Of a stretch of DNA of 49,655 nt, positions 1 to 8,949 are shown one piece after another. Numbering within the stretch: position 1 is the first letter of the stretch; each line of letters begins with the position of its first letter. The position numbers and the translations under genes were made by a program. The notes beneath the pieces were generated by a model. It did not search any database. It was not told the DNA's origin and worked only from the letters and a program-made list of their open reading frames with translations. The stretch covers positions 1 to 49,655 of the forward strand of contig JACRBZ010000047.1 in NCBI GenBank assembly GCA_016219185.1. The letters are read 5' to 3'. Origin of the DNA: Deltaproteobacteria bacterium. GTDB lineage: Bacteria > Desulfobacterota > Desulfobacteria > Desulfobacterales > Desulfatirhabdiaceae.

Positions 1-218
1 AGCAGGTGTTTTGGGCCTTCAACTCCTCGCTGAAAGCCGGTCAAATCTGTAGACACACGCCTGTTTTTTGTGGTCGCTGTAGAATCCCGCGTGACGCGGC
101 TTTGCGCGGATTCGTGTGCTTTCTTAGCCGGAACCCAAGTCGAAGAGGTTCATTTAAGAAATAAAACCCAACAAAAACATCCTTCGGGCAAGCCGCAGGA
201 TGTTCATGGTAACCTGAT
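1..218. other. Left-edge noncoding stretch with one hairpin
   Basis: No convincing gene was seen here. A perfect 8-bp inverted repeat (AACATCCT at 176-183, AGGATGTT at 197-204) with a further 3-bp inner stem lies just before the GNAT start. Read leftward, the hairpin is followed by a T-rich run (complement of 170-177), so it could terminate leftward transcription. No minus-strand gene needing it is visible. Confidence 0.4.
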
Positions 219-668
219 ATGAAGATACGAAAATACAAAAAGAACGATTATTATGCTATTTTGGATATTTATGCAGCATCCAAGCTCGACGAACTTCGAT
301 ACGAGGACGTTAAGTTTGAGCTCCTACCTCTTGATAGAGACATGAAGCGACTCGGTCAACTTCTGGAATCGGAGATCTACATCTATGAACATGATGGCGT
401 CATTGGATATTGTGCAAATTGCGGTTCTGAAATAAGGGCATTGTTTGTTCATCCAAAAAGTCGTGGAAAGGGCATTGGCAAATGTCTCTTGGAGTTTTTA
501 TTGTCAAAAATTCCAGGCCCCGCAACGCTATACGTTGCCAAATCCAATGCACCGGCAAAGAACTTATACACACAGTTTGGATTTGAAGTTGTTGAAGAAT
601 TCGAAACTTCCTACAATGGCTTACCTGTTTTTGCCAATAAAATGATTCGTTCTACAAAAAATGGCTAA
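219..668 (+). CDS. GNAT-family N-acetyltransferase
   Basis: This 149-residue protein has the size and order of a single-domain GNAT acetyltransferase, which transfers an acetyl group from acetyl-CoA to an amine; the substrate cannot be read from sequence. The beta4 strand (IRALFVHP, about residues 73-80) leads into the acetyl-CoA pyrophosphate loop SRGKGIGK (about 82-89), which fits the R/Q-x-x-G-x-G/A motif. The C-terminal NLYTQFGF (about 115-122) is the usual alpha4-beta6 segment. No good ribosome binding site precedes the ATG, so the start is moderately secure. It lies in DNA that also holds a broken toxin gene, so it may be accessory cargo. Confidence 0.82.
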   Translation: MKIRKYKKNDYYAILDIYAASKLDELRYEDVKFELLPLDRDMKRLGQLLESEIYIYEHDGVIGYCANCGSEIRALFVHPKSRGKGIGKCLLEFLLSKIPGPATLYVAKSNAPAKNLYTQFGFEVVEEFETSYNGLPVFANKMIRSTKNG

Positions 669-848
669 AAAAATATGGGATCATTTCTTGCATCTTAATA
701 AATCGTTGAGTGGTCGCTCTCGCCTGCGGCGAGCCTTCCGCTTCACTACCCTTCGGACGGTTCCTCGCAGTTCCGCCCGTGCCGGGCGTACACCAGTCGT
801 TGACGCCAATCGGCGGGAAGGGGCGCCCGCCCCAGCCTCAACTCTCCG

Positions 849-1112
849 TTGAACTCGCCAGTACCAAGCGATATCATATTGTTCTTGCCTGTTTGTATCC
901 CAAATATTACAACGGACGCCTTCGATGCCTGGTTTGCCAGCCCGAAAGACATGCGAGCAGTTACGCGCACTCAAGTGCGAATCGACCGGGCCGAAAATGG
1001 CAAATTCGGTGACCGCTCACCAGTGGGTGAGGGTGTATCGGAAATGCGAATTCACTATGGGCCGGGCTATCGAGTGTATTTCGTTTTGCGCCGCATAGAA
1101 CTGGTGGTGTAG
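849..1112 (+). pseudogene. Truncated HigB/RelE-type toxin remnant
   Basis: The frame from about 906 to 1109 reads like the body of a Gp49-like HigB/RelE-family toxin, a ribosome-dependent mRNA interferase. Recognisable parts are FDAWFASPKD, TQVRIDRAENGKFGD, VGEGVSEMRI and YGPGYRVYF. In intact relatives the next segment runs into a hydrophobic strand and a GGDKS-like tail of about 25 residues. Here a stop follows ELVV instead, at the left arm of an 18-19-bp inverted repeat. The first 19 residues do not look like family sequence, so the start is probably lost too. No antitoxin gene follows. The family call rests on recalled motifs. Confidence 0.6.
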
Positions 1113-1161
1113 CGAGCGGCAATGCAGTGCCCGCTCACACGTATTGCCGCTCGCTACACCA
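1105..1161. repeat. Perfect inverted repeat at the toxin truncation point
   Basis: An 18-bp arm at 1106-1123 (GGTGTAGCGAGCGGCAAT) is matched exactly, in reverse complement, by 1143-1160; bases 1105 and 1161 extend the pairing. The 19-nt spacer is 1124-1142. The left arm contains the stop codon that truncates the HigB-like frame, so the repeat marks the junction of whatever replaced the toxin 3' end. It could be a small mobile-element remnant or a fold-back cruciform. There is no U-tract, so a terminator is less likely. Confidence 0.75.
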
Positions 1162-1568
1162 ACGACCGTCGCGCCAACTTCGATATCTATCTCCCGGAAT
1201 GGCTTGCACGGCATAACAAGTTAATTTTTGGCGTCGTGTACGCGGCAGGCCTTTTCTTCACGCTTGCCCGCTGGGCAGGTTGGGTGTTGCAGGTATAGTT
1301 GCCAGCCGGCAACCCGGTTCAGAAATTCGTCAATACTGATTTTTTCGGTACACAGTTTCACCACCGACCTGCTTTAAAGGCGTAGAACAAAATCACCGTG
1401 GTCAAGAGGAATCCGCACTTGAAAGAGTGTCCCTATTTGTGGTAGACACGGACCCATGGCTTTTGCGTTGATATCGTTTGGCACGGCATAGAGACAACAT
1501 GCGTTGTTTTTTTCAGCTCAGAGAGCATGAACAGACGTCATAAGTAAACGGATAAAGGATGATCCCGC
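1113..1568. other. Intergenic decay region
   Basis: No confident gene was seen. Besides the right arm of the inverted repeat, it contains the palindromic site TTGCC-AGCC-GGCAA at 1299-1312, the same half-site arrangement as in the leader at 44467-44478. On the minus strand 1457-1221 stays in one frame apart from a single stop at 1376-1374 and might be a dead gene, but no family is recognised. An A+G-rich ribosome binding site (AAAGGATG, 1554-1561) at the right end belongs to the aminotransferase. Confidence 0.35.
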
Positions 1569-2741
1569 ATGTTCTCTTCCCGCTTGAGCTGGAACCCATC
1601 CACCAATCGCATTACCCGCATCATCGAAGCCCTGAGGCAATCCGGCATCGAGCTGGTGGACCTCACCGGGACAAACCCGACCACAGCCGGATTTGATTAT
1701 GACCCGGCCACCGTATGCCGCGCCATTTCATCGCCCGCCATTCTGGAATATCACCCGAGTCCCCGGGGTCTGATTCCCGCAAGGCAGGCGGTCGTGGACT
1801 ATTACCGGCACCACGGAAAGGCCGTTGACCTGGAAACGGTTTTTTTGACTGCCAGCACCAGCGAGTCCTACGCCTGCATCTTCAAGCTGCTCTGCGATCC
1901 CGGAGATACGATTCTGGCTCCCCGGCCCAGTTATCCGCTGTTTGATTTTCTGGCGGGCCTGGAGTCCATCCATCTGGAGGCTTACCGGATGGGCTATCAG
2001 CCGGATACCGGTTGGCAAATCGACCTGGAGCAGATAAAATCTCTGACCACGCCCCGAACCCGGGCCATTATCCTGGTGAATCCCAACAACCCGACGGGAT
2101 CCTATGTCCGGCCCCATGAGCGCGATCAGCTCACCCGATGGTGCCGGGACCATGATCTGGCCCTGATCGTGGACGAGGTTTTTCTGGATTATGCTGCGGC
2201 TGAAACGCCCCTGTCGGCGTTATCCGCGGCCGGAAATTCCGGCGCCTTGACCTTTACGCTGTCCGGAATCTCCAAAGTTCTGGGGCTTCCCCAGTTCAAG
2301 CTGGGATGGATACAGGTGAGCGGGCCCAAGCCCATCTGCGAATCGGCATGTAATAATCTGGAAATGATATCGGACACCTACCTGTCGGCATCCACCCCGG
2401 TTCAGGTGGCGCTTCCGGATTTGATGGCGCAACGGGATTTTTTCCAGAATCAGGTCATCGCCCGGATTGAAGCCAATGAAAGATACCTGAATGCGGCCTG
2501 CGCCGGGCTGACGGCCGGCCGGATGCTTCAGCGGGAAGGCGGATGGACGGCCGTCATTGCCATGCAGAACGGGATATCCGATGAAGACATGGTCTGCCGG
2601 CTCCTGGAATCCGACCAGGTACTGGTACATCCCGGATATTTCTATGATTTTGACGAGGACGACTGTCTGGTCATCAGCCTGTTGACCCGGCCGGATCGGC
2701 TCACGGCCGGCATCGACCGCCTGGTTTCCCTTTTCCGGTAG
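1569..2741 (+). CDS. PLP-dependent class I/II aminotransferase
   Basis: The 390-residue protein matches fold-type I aminotransferases in length and layout. These exchange an amino group between an amino acid and a 2-oxo acid using pyridoxal phosphate. Visible marks are the cofactor-contacting Asn region VNPNNPTGS (about 169-177), the Asp of IVDEVFLDY (about 200-208), the Schiff-base lysine segment SGISKVLGLPQFKLGW (about 232-247) and a C-terminal Arg in SLLTRPDR for carboxylate binding. The start ATG follows AAAGGATG at good spacing. The 3' end faces the smc gene convergently. Substrate is not predictable; aspartate/alanine-type enzymes are closest in style. Confidence 0.9.
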   Translation: MFSSRLSWNPSTNRITRIIEALRQSGIELVDLTGTNPTTAGFDYDPATVCRAISSPAILEYHPSPRGLIPARQAVVDYYRHHGKAVDLETVFLTASTSESYACIFKLLCDPGDTILAPRPSYPLFDFLAGLESIHLEAYRMGYQPDTGWQIDLEQIKSLTTPRTRAIILVNPNNPTGSYVRPHERDQLTRWCRDHDLALIVDEVFLDYAAAETPLSALSAAGNSGALTFTLSGISKVLGLPQFKLGWIQVSGPKPICESACNNLEMISDTYLSASTPVQVALPDLMAQRDFFQNQVIARIEANERYLNAACAGLTAGRMLQREGGWTAVIAMQNGISDEDMVCRLLESDQVLVHPGYFYDFDEDDCLVISLLTRPDRLTAGIDRLVSLFR

Positions 2742-2796
2742 GAACCCGGAATCAGGAAAGACATTTTTTCTGTCTTCAGTCCTCTGTCATCTGCCT

Positions 2797-5700
2797 TCAG
2801 CAATCAGCCTGATTTTCGAGATTCACCGAAACCACCTTGGACACGCCTTTTTGTTCCATGGTAATTCCCAGAAGCGTATCCGCAAATGACATGCTGTGCT
2901 TGTTGTGGGTGATCATCACGATCTGGGAGTTCTTGCCGATCAGCTTCAGGAGGCGATTGAATCTGAAGACATTCGCCTCGTCCAGGGGCGCATCGATTTC
3001 ATCCATCAGGCAGAACGCGGCGGGCTTGATTAAAAAAATGGAAAAAATAAAGGCAATGGCGGACAGCGCCTTCTCGCCTCCGGAAAGCAGGCTGATCCGC
3101 GTCAGTTTTTTTCCGGGCGGCTGAATCATGAATTCGACGCCGGTCTCAAGCGGCTTGTTCGCATCCGTCAGAACCAGTTGGGCGGTCCCGCCTTCAAAGA
3201 GACGGGGGAAGATTTCCTGGATTTTTTCATTGATCGCGTGAAAGGTTTCCATGAACCGCTCCTGGGTGACCCGATTGATTTTGTGAATCAGCTTGTGAAG
3301 GTCATCAATGGCCTTGTTCAGGTCCTGGCGCTGGGTTTCCAGAAAATCAAACCGGGTTTTCAGGGCCTCGTATTCGGAAATGGCCTCGAGATTGACATCT
3401 CCGATGCCGGCGATCTTGGACCGGAGCCGGACCAGCCCGCTTTCCATGTCCTCCGGGGACAGTTCCTCGTCTGTGTCGCTAGCGGCCGCCGCTTCCCGGC
3501 GGATTTCGGAAAATGAAAGGTGATAAGTTTCGCTCAAGCGGGTTTGAATATTCTCCTGCTTCAGGGTCATCCGGGATATTTCAAGCTCCAGCAGCCGGAT
3601 CTCCTGAAGCGTTTTTTCACGCTCCTGATGAATGCCGCCGAGCGTGGCACTGCTGTCCGTAATCTCCCGCTCCAGTGCATCATACTCATTCTGGTGGGTC
3701 TGAAGCTCTTCTTCAATCGCCTGAACCTGCTCATAATCCTTCTTGAGGCAATTTTCATCGGACTTTATCTTCAGCGCGCCGGCCGAGATCTTCCGGTGGT
3801 TTTCGGCAATGTCGCGGGAAATTTCCGTGATGCGCTGCAAGCCGTCTTCACGAAAATTCAAAAGCCGTCCCAGCGTGCTGCGGGCATTTTCCACCTGGGC
3901 ATTTAACGTGGTCCGCTTGAGCTGGCATTCCATCCACCGCTGGTTGGCGGCTTCCGTTTCCCGGGAAATGGCCTGAATCGACTCGGCTGTCCGGGAAACG
4001 GCATCCTTAACATCTGCAATTTCCTGCCTGATCTGCAAAAGGATGGATTGGTTCCGCGCGATTTCCGCTTCCATGTCCATGTCTTCGCCGCCGAGCTGTT
4101 CCTGTTCCAGTTGCGCCAGCTCCAGTCGCCGCCTGGCCTGTTTAAGCATTTCCGCGGCTTTATAGGCGTTTTTTTCCGCCTGGACTTCTTCCTGGACCGC
4201 ATTGTTTTTATGCTCGATGCTTTTCTGAAGCAGGGTTTCCTGCTGCCTGACATCGGCTTCCATTGCGGCCTGTTTTTTGCGCGCCGCCTCATGCTCCAGC
4301 GTGATCCGGCTGATTTCAAGTTCCAGGGTCGCCAGTTCTTTTTTCTTGGCCAGGATTCCCGCGGAGGAATCGGTGCTGCCGCCGACCAGGATTTTTTGCG
4401 AAGAGACCACCTGGCCATCCGGCGTAACGGCTATCCGGCCGGATTTCGGATCGCTTTGAATGCACATTGCCTCTTCAAGGGTTTCCGCAAGCACCACATG
4501 GCCCAGCATGGCCTCTGCAAGGGATTGGTACTCGGGCTGGACATGCACATGGCAAATCAGCCGGTCCGGTCCCGCCGCAACCGTTTCCGGCGGCTTTCCG
4601 ATCTCATCCAGGGGAATGAATCCGCAGCGCCCGGCCTGCTGGTCTTTCAGAAAAGAAATGGCCCGGAGCCCGGCTTGCGCATTTTCTGTCAGCAGATACT
4701 GAAGGGATTCCCCCATCACCGCCTCCAGTGCCGTTTCGTAAGCGGGGGCCGGATTCAGCACGTCGGCAAGCGGACCGATGATTCCGGGTAATTCCGGCAA
4801 ATCGGATCCGGATTTCCGGTTGACCCGCTTCATGATGGCCCGGACCCCGCCGTGATACCAATCGAAATTGTCCGCCATTTTTTTGAGCGCGCCATATTTG
4901 GAACCGGCACGGGCTTTTTCCAGATCCAGGCCCTGGGTCGATTTGACCTGTTGGCCCAGGGCTTGATTCGATGCCTGAAGCCGCTCTTTCTGCTCATCCA
5001 CACACGCCGAGAGCCTTGCGACCTCGTCTTTATGAAATTTCTGGGCGCTTCCGGCCGCGGTTTCCGCCTTTTCGGATTCGAGCAAGGCTTTTCTGGCCGT
5101 GAGTTCTTCTTCATCAACGCGTTTCAGCCGTCTTTTCAGGGTCTCGCGGGTCGTGGAAGCGTGCTGAAAAACGTGCTGATGCCGGGCTTCCCGGCCGGTT
5201 AAGTCCATCAGGCGGGCATTGAGGGCATCGCGCTCTTTCTTTAAGTCCGTCAATCGGGCCTGTGAGCTTTGAAAGGCTGCTTTCTCCGCATCCAGGGTCA
5301 CGGAAAATGCTTCGATGTCTTTTTGGGCACGATCCGCTTGATGCTGTAAATCCGATATTTCCTGCGTGATTTTAGCCGCTTTTTCTTCAAGATCGCAGCG
5401 GGAGGCTTCCAGTGTTTCGGTTTCGGCGGTCAGTCGCAGCATTTCCTTTTTCAAATGGCCGAGATCATTCTCCAGCCGGTCGATCCGCCTTCGGCACTCG
5501 AATTTCCGGGCCCGGCACCCGGACAGGGTTTCATGGATTTGAACATGACGGAATTTGATGGCTTCAATTGCCGCTTCCAACTGGCTTGAGCGGGACTGGC
5601 AGGAGACGTCTTGATCCCCGGCCTCGGATAGAAGCGCCTGATGCTGCTGAATCTGAAGCAACAGCACATCGTGGGAATGAAGCCCGAGCCGGATATCCAG

Positions 5701-6381
5701 GCGCCTGATTTTTTTCTGGGTTCTGCGGTAACGCTCGGCTTTTTGAACCTGGCGCTCAAGGGTTTTCATCTGACGGCTGACTTCGGACAGGATATCGGTC
5801 AGCCGGAGCAGGTTCTGCTGGGTGGATTCCAGCTTTCGAAGGGCTTCTGTTTTGCTGGCCTTATACCGGGTTGTACCGGCAGCCTCTTCGATATACCCTC
5901 TTCTTTCATCGGGACTGGCTTCGGTAATGGCGCCGATATTTCCCTGCTGAATCAGGGCATAGGACTTGGCGCCCATGCCGCTTCCCATGAAGACATGGTG
6001 AATGTCCTTCAGGCGGCAGGGCTGTTTGTTGATCAGGTACGCAGTTTCGCCGGAGCGGTAGATCCGCCGGGTCAGCATGATTTCCGAGAATTCCCGGAGA
6101 GATTCCGGAGCCGAGCCATTGTCGTTGATGAGCGTCAGGGACACTTCCGCCATGTTCAGCGAAGGCATCCCGGAAGTTCCTGAAAAGATGACGTCTTCCA
6201 TTGCCTTGCCGCGAAGCTGCCGGACGCTCTGCTCGCCCATGACCCATCTGAGAGCGTCCATGACATTGCTCTTCCCGCACCCGTTCGGTCCGACAACCGC
6301 GGATACGCCCGGCGGAAAATGGAGGCAGGTTTTTTCGTGAAAGGATTTGAATCCCGTCAGTTCCAGCTTTTTAAGCTTCAT
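2797..6381 (-). CDS. smc: Chromosome segregation protein SMC
   Basis: SMC is the ATPase arm of bacterial condensin, which loads onto and compacts chromosomal DNA. The product is 1194 residues, normal for the family. It has an N-terminal Walker A (GPNGCGKS, residues 31-38), two long coiled-coil arms, a hinge around residues 510-650 (IIGPLADVL to AVTPDGQVV) and a C-terminal head with the ABC signature LSGGEKALSA followed by Walker B CLMDEIDAPLD. The ATG at 6381 gives the expected MKLKKLELTGFKSF start. A longer frame to 6420 would read into a dispersed repeat and is rejected. No scpA or scpB lies beside it; it is convergent with the aminotransferase gene. Confidence 0.96.
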   Translation of the reverse strand: MKLKKLELTGFKSFHEKTCLHFPPGVSAVVGPNGCGKSNVMDALRWVMGEQSVRQLRGKAMEDVIFSGTSGMPSLNMAEVSLTLINDNGSAPESLREFSEIMLTRRIYRSGETAYLINKQPCRLKDIHHVFMGSGMGAKSYALIQQGNIGAITEASPDERRGYIEEAAGTTRYKASKTEALRKLESTQQNLLRLTDILSEVSRQMKTLERQVQKAERYRRTQKKIRRLDIRLGLHSHDVLLLQIQQHQALLSEAGDQDVSCQSRSSQLEAAIEAIKFRHVQIHETLSGCRARKFECRRRIDRLENDLGHLKKEMLRLTAETETLEASRCDLEEKAAKITQEISDLQHQADRAQKDIEAFSVTLDAEKAAFQSSQARLTDLKKERDALNARLMDLTGREARHQHVFQHASTTRETLKRRLKRVDEEELTARKALLESEKAETAAGSAQKFHKDEVARLSACVDEQKERLQASNQALGQQVKSTQGLDLEKARAGSKYGALKKMADNFDWYHGGVRAIMKRVNRKSGSDLPELPGIIGPLADVLNPAPAYETALEAVMGESLQYLLTENAQAGLRAISFLKDQQAGRCGFIPLDEIGKPPETVAAGPDRLICHVHVQPEYQSLAEAMLGHVVLAETLEEAMCIQSDPKSGRIAVTPDGQVVSSQKILVGGSTDSSAGILAKKKELATLELEISRITLEHEAARKKQAAMEADVRQQETLLQKSIEHKNNAVQEEVQAEKNAYKAAEMLKQARRRLELAQLEQEQLGGEDMDMEAEIARNQSILLQIRQEIADVKDAVSRTAESIQAISRETEAANQRWMECQLKRTTLNAQVENARSTLGRLLNFREDGLQRITEISRDIAENHRKISAGALKIKSDENCLKKDYEQVQAIEEELQTHQNEYDALEREITDSSATLGGIHQEREKTLQEIRLLELEISRMTLKQENIQTRLSETYHLSFSEIRREAAAASDTDEELSPEDMESGLVRLRSKIAGIGDVNLEAISEYEALKTRFDFLETQRQDLNKAIDDLHKLIHKINRVTQERFMETFHAINEKIQEIFPRLFEGGTAQLVLTDANKPLETGVEFMIQPPGKKLTRISLLSGGEKALSAIAFIFSIFLIKPAAFCLMDEIDAPLDEANVFRFNRLLKLIGKNSQIVMITHNKHSMSFADTLLGITMEQKGVSKVVSVNLENQADC

Positions 6382-6401
6382 TTGATGAAGTTCTCTTTGA
6401 T

Positions 6402-6530
6402 GGCTTCGTAAAAAATCCAATATCTGCGTTGAGCTTCATCTTTCGTCATTGCGGCGTACTAGGCGTACTAATTGTACGCCTCATTCCTCAAGGTTCGCTC
6501 GCCTTGATCTTGAACTTTTTACTTTGCCAT
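6402..6530 (-). repeat. Dispersed intergenic repeat, copy 1 (upstream of smc)
   Basis: Read on the minus strand, this 129-nt element begins with a 25-nt block (6530-6506) identical to 13102-13126 and ends with the 13-nt block TTTTTACGAAGCC (6414-6402), identical to 13236-13248. Its interior has two hairpins: AGGCGTAC/GTACGCCT (6461-6468 with 6474-6481) and CAAGG/CCTTG (6489-6493 with 6502-6506). The interior is only loosely similar to copy 2. It abuts the smc 5' end and probably lies in its leader. Confidence 0.75.
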
Positions 6531-6846
6531 CCCAATTCGGATGTTGCGGTTCACTGTGGAATGAGTTTATCAACAACCACCTGAATTGTAAAGTCAAAAC
6601 ACAACTGAAGGTGGTTGATCGGACTTTCTTCTACAAGATATGGTGGAATGATGCTATAAATCCGGAGAAATTGAAGCTGCCCGCGCATCCCCGGCCCCTC
6701 ACCCGCATGGCCAGCGCTGGCGGTTTCATCTTGACATCCGGGTTCACGGACAGTTATTGTTAATTGATATTCTGATTCCTCAAGACCCTGTCTTTTTTCA
6801 TGGAGTCAACACCAGCGCCGAAACCCGACCGATGAGGAGGAACCCC
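6531..6846. other. Intergenic region upstream of the phosphofructokinase gene
   Basis: No gene is supported in this stretch, although an open frame runs through it. It contains a 9-bp inverted repeat (CAACCACCT at 6574-6582 with AGGTGGTTG at 6609-6617, 26-nt loop) and a sigma70-like promoter near its right end. The final bases carry the GAGGAGG ribosome binding site (6834-6840) of the phosphofructokinase gene. Confidence 0.5.
6731..6760 (+). promoter_or_regulatory. Predicted sigma70-type promoter for the PPi-PFK gene
   Basis: A perfect -35 hexamer TTGACA (6731-6736) is followed after 18 nt by TATTGT (6755-6760), or after 17 nt by TTATTG. The predicted transcript would carry a leader of about 80 nt before the ATG at 6847. 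The call is from pattern only. Confidence 0.5.
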
Positions 6847-8940
6847 ATGCCAGCAGCGAATGAAATTGAAGCCATACTCAGCAATCCGGACGTTCAGAAA
6901 ATCACCAGCAAGATCAATCCGGAGCTTGTCAGTCACAGAAAGATGGCGCCCGCCCTGTGCGGGGTGTTTGCTTCCCCCGTAACCCGGCTCAGGGAAAAAG
7001 ATGGGTTCGTGTTCGAAATCGACACCGAGGCCAGAAAGCAGCTTCCCAATATCATTCGCAATAAAGTCCAGGCGGTTGAAGGTGTCGATGCCGCGGACGA
7101 AAAGCTTTCAGGGCATTATCGGAAGCAGCGGCGAATCGGCATCGTCTTTTCCGGGGGCCCGGCGCCCGGTGGCCATAACGTCATTGCCGGAATATTTGAT
7201 GCAGCCAAAAAAGCCAACCCCGATACGCGGATCTGGGGGTTTTTAATGGGCCCGGATGGGGTCATTGAAAACAGGGCCGTGGAACTGACCGCAGAACGGA
7301 TCCGGCAGTATCTGAATCTGGGAGGTTTTGGCATGATCAAAACCGGCCGGACCAAGATCGACACACCCAAAAAAATGACCCTTTCCCGGGAAACCTGCAA
7401 AAACCTGGGATTGAACGCCCTGATCATCGTCGGCGGAGACGATTCCAACACCAATGCGGCCTTTATGGCTCAGGATTTCTACGATGACGGCATTCAAGTC
7501 ATCGGGGTTCCCAAGACCATCGATGGCGATGTTCAGGTTCGGGATGCTACCGGCAAAGTCCTGTGCGCCGTGTCGTTCGGATTTCATTCCGCGGCCAGGG
7601 CTTTTGCCCAGGAAGTCAGCAATTTATGCACGGATTGCAGTTCGGACATGAAATACTGGCATATCTGCAAGGTCATGGGAAGAACGGCCAGCCATCTGGC
7701 CCTGGAAGTGGCCCTTCAGACCCATGCCAACATCACGCTGATCGGAGAGGATGTAGCGGATTTCGTTGACCATAAACGGATCGAAGCCGCCGAAAAAGAC
7801 GGCACCGTCGATTATCGGGCATATGGCATAACCCTTCGCCACATGTCCCGGGTGGTTTGTGACGCCATTGTCCGGCGGGCTGCGGTGGGAAAAAACTGCG
7901 GCGTGATGGTCATTCCGGAGGGCGTACTGGAATTCATCAATGAAATCCAGGTGTTTATTATCAAGCTGAACACCATTATCGGCGAATACAACCGCACCCA
8001 TGATTCCGATTTCCATTCGGACTTTCCCGTTCTCGAGGAAAAAAGAGACTACCTGCGGCGGCTGGCCAAGACATACCGGGAGACCCGGCGCTTATCGGTG
8101 TGGAACACCCGCGATGATGATCTGTTCAACGACCTTCCGGATTTTTTCCAGGAAGGGCTGCTTCTTGAGCGGGACAGCCACGGCAATTTCCAGTTTTCCC
8201 TGGTTGAAACCGACAAGGTGGTCATGGGACTGGTAACGGATTATCTCAACATCCTCAAGGAAAAAGGCATCTATAAAGTGGGGATCGAGCGCGAGTATTA
8301 CCGCAGAACGCTTGTCGCCGCGGGCATGGATCCCGATACTGTCGGCCCGGTACTGTTCAAAAATTACGACGATTCCATGTTCCTTCTGGTCAAAGAAAGC
8401 ATCATGTCCATTAAGACATTGAAGCAGGCCCTGATCAAAGCCAATCTTATGGCGGAAGATCAGAAGATACCGCCGGGAATTGAAAAAATTTATAACAAAT
8501 CCGTTCCCCAGTTCAAGACCCAGACTCATTTTTACGGTTATGACGGCAGGGGAAGCATTCCCACGGAATTTGATTGCGTGTATACCTATAATCTGGGATG
8601 GACGGTCTTTAGCCTGATAGCCAATGGCGCCACCGGGCAGATGGCGGCCATTCGAAACCTGGAGAAGAAATTTGCCGATTGGGAGCCGGTCGGGCTTCCG
8701 ATCGCACCGCTGATGCATCTTGAAGAACGAAACGGCAGGATGGAGCTGGTCCTGGAAAAAAGCCTGGTGGATGTGCGTTCACCAGCCTTTCTCGTGGCCA
8801 AGGCCCTTCGGGAAAAATGGCTTGCCGCAACTCCCGGAGATGACGATTACCGAATCCCCGAGCCGGTTCATTTTACCGGGAATGTGGATGACGACCGGCC
8901 GATTACCCTGCTCCTGAACGATATCGGCAAGTGGGGATAA
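6847..8940 (+). CDS. pfp: Diphosphate-fructose-6-phosphate 1-phosphotransferase
   Basis: This is a long-form (697-residue) pyrophosphate-dependent phosphofructokinase, which interconverts fructose 6-phosphate and fructose 1,6-bisphosphate using PPi. Diagnostic residues are visible: GGDDSNTNA (about residue 196 onward), with Asp where ATP enzymes have Gly, and PKTIDGD (about 222), with the Lys typical of PPi enzymes. MGRTASHLALEVAL supplies the substrate-binding MGR motif. The ATG at 6847 follows GAGGAGG at ideal spacing and is preferred over the upstream start at 6757. Being reversible, it can serve glycolysis and gluconeogenesis. The 3' end is nine bases from yqgE, suggesting co-transcription. 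Confidence 0.93.
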   Translation: MPAANEIEAILSNPDVQKITSKINPELVSHRKMAPALCGVFASPVTRLREKDGFVFEIDTEARKQLPNIIRNKVQAVEGVDAADEKLSGHYRKQRRIGIVFSGGPAPGGHNVIAGIFDAAKKANPDTRIWGFLMGPDGVIENRAVELTAERIRQYLNLGGFGMIKTGRTKIDTPKKMTLSRETCKNLGLNALIIVGGDDSNTNAAFMAQDFYDDGIQVIGVPKTIDGDVQVRDATGKVLCAVSFGFHSAARAFAQEVSNLCTDCSSDMKYWHICKVMGRTASHLALEVALQTHANITLIGEDVADFVDHKRIEAAEKDGTVDYRAYGITLRHMSRVVCDAIVRRAAVGKNCGVMVIPEGVLEFINEIQVFIIKLNTIIGEYNRTHDSDFHSDFPVLEEKRDYLRRLAKTYRETRRLSVWNTRDDDLFNDLPDFFQEGLLLERDSHGNFQFSLVETDKVVMGLVTDYLNILKEKGIYKVGIEREYYRRTLVAAGMDPDTVGPVLFKNYDDSMFLLVKESIMSIKTLKQALIKANLMAEDQKIPPGIEKIYNKSVPQFKTQTHFYGYDGRGSIPTEFDCVYTYNLGWTVFSLIANGATGQMAAIRNLEKKFADWEPVGLPIAPLMHLEERNGRMELVLEKSLVDVRSPAFLVAKALREKWLAATPGDDDYRIPEPVHFTGNVDDDRPITLLLNDIGKWG

Positions 8941-8949
8941 AGGTTGCAA

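Noticed and set aside
661..1012. Several overlapping frames in the GC-rich stretch after the GNAT gene
   Set aside because: They conflict with each other and with the toxin remnant, and none has protein-like composition or a ribosome binding site.
1..1230. Integron cassette array suggested by GNAT and toxin genes plus a GTTAA-type motif near 1219
   Set aside because: No pair of complementary attC core sites with correct spacing could be found around either gene.
1221..1457. Minus-strand frame with a single internal stop
   Set aside because: It stays in frame except for one TAA, but no domain or family is recognised and the start context is weak; kept only as a possible relic.
2758..2776. 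Terminator between the aminotransferase and smc (AAGACA/TGTCTT)
   Set aside because: The stem is only six weak base pairs with the T-run in the loop, not after the stem.
4048..4791. A 247-codon plus-strand open frame and several others inside smc
   Set aside because: They lie antisense to a clearly conserved SMC coding region and show no recognisable domains; they follow from its codon bias.
6449..6763. Open frame of 104 codons between smc and the phosphofructokinase gene
   Set aside because: It runs through the dispersed repeat and a predicted promoter, has no ribosome binding site and no protein-like motifs.
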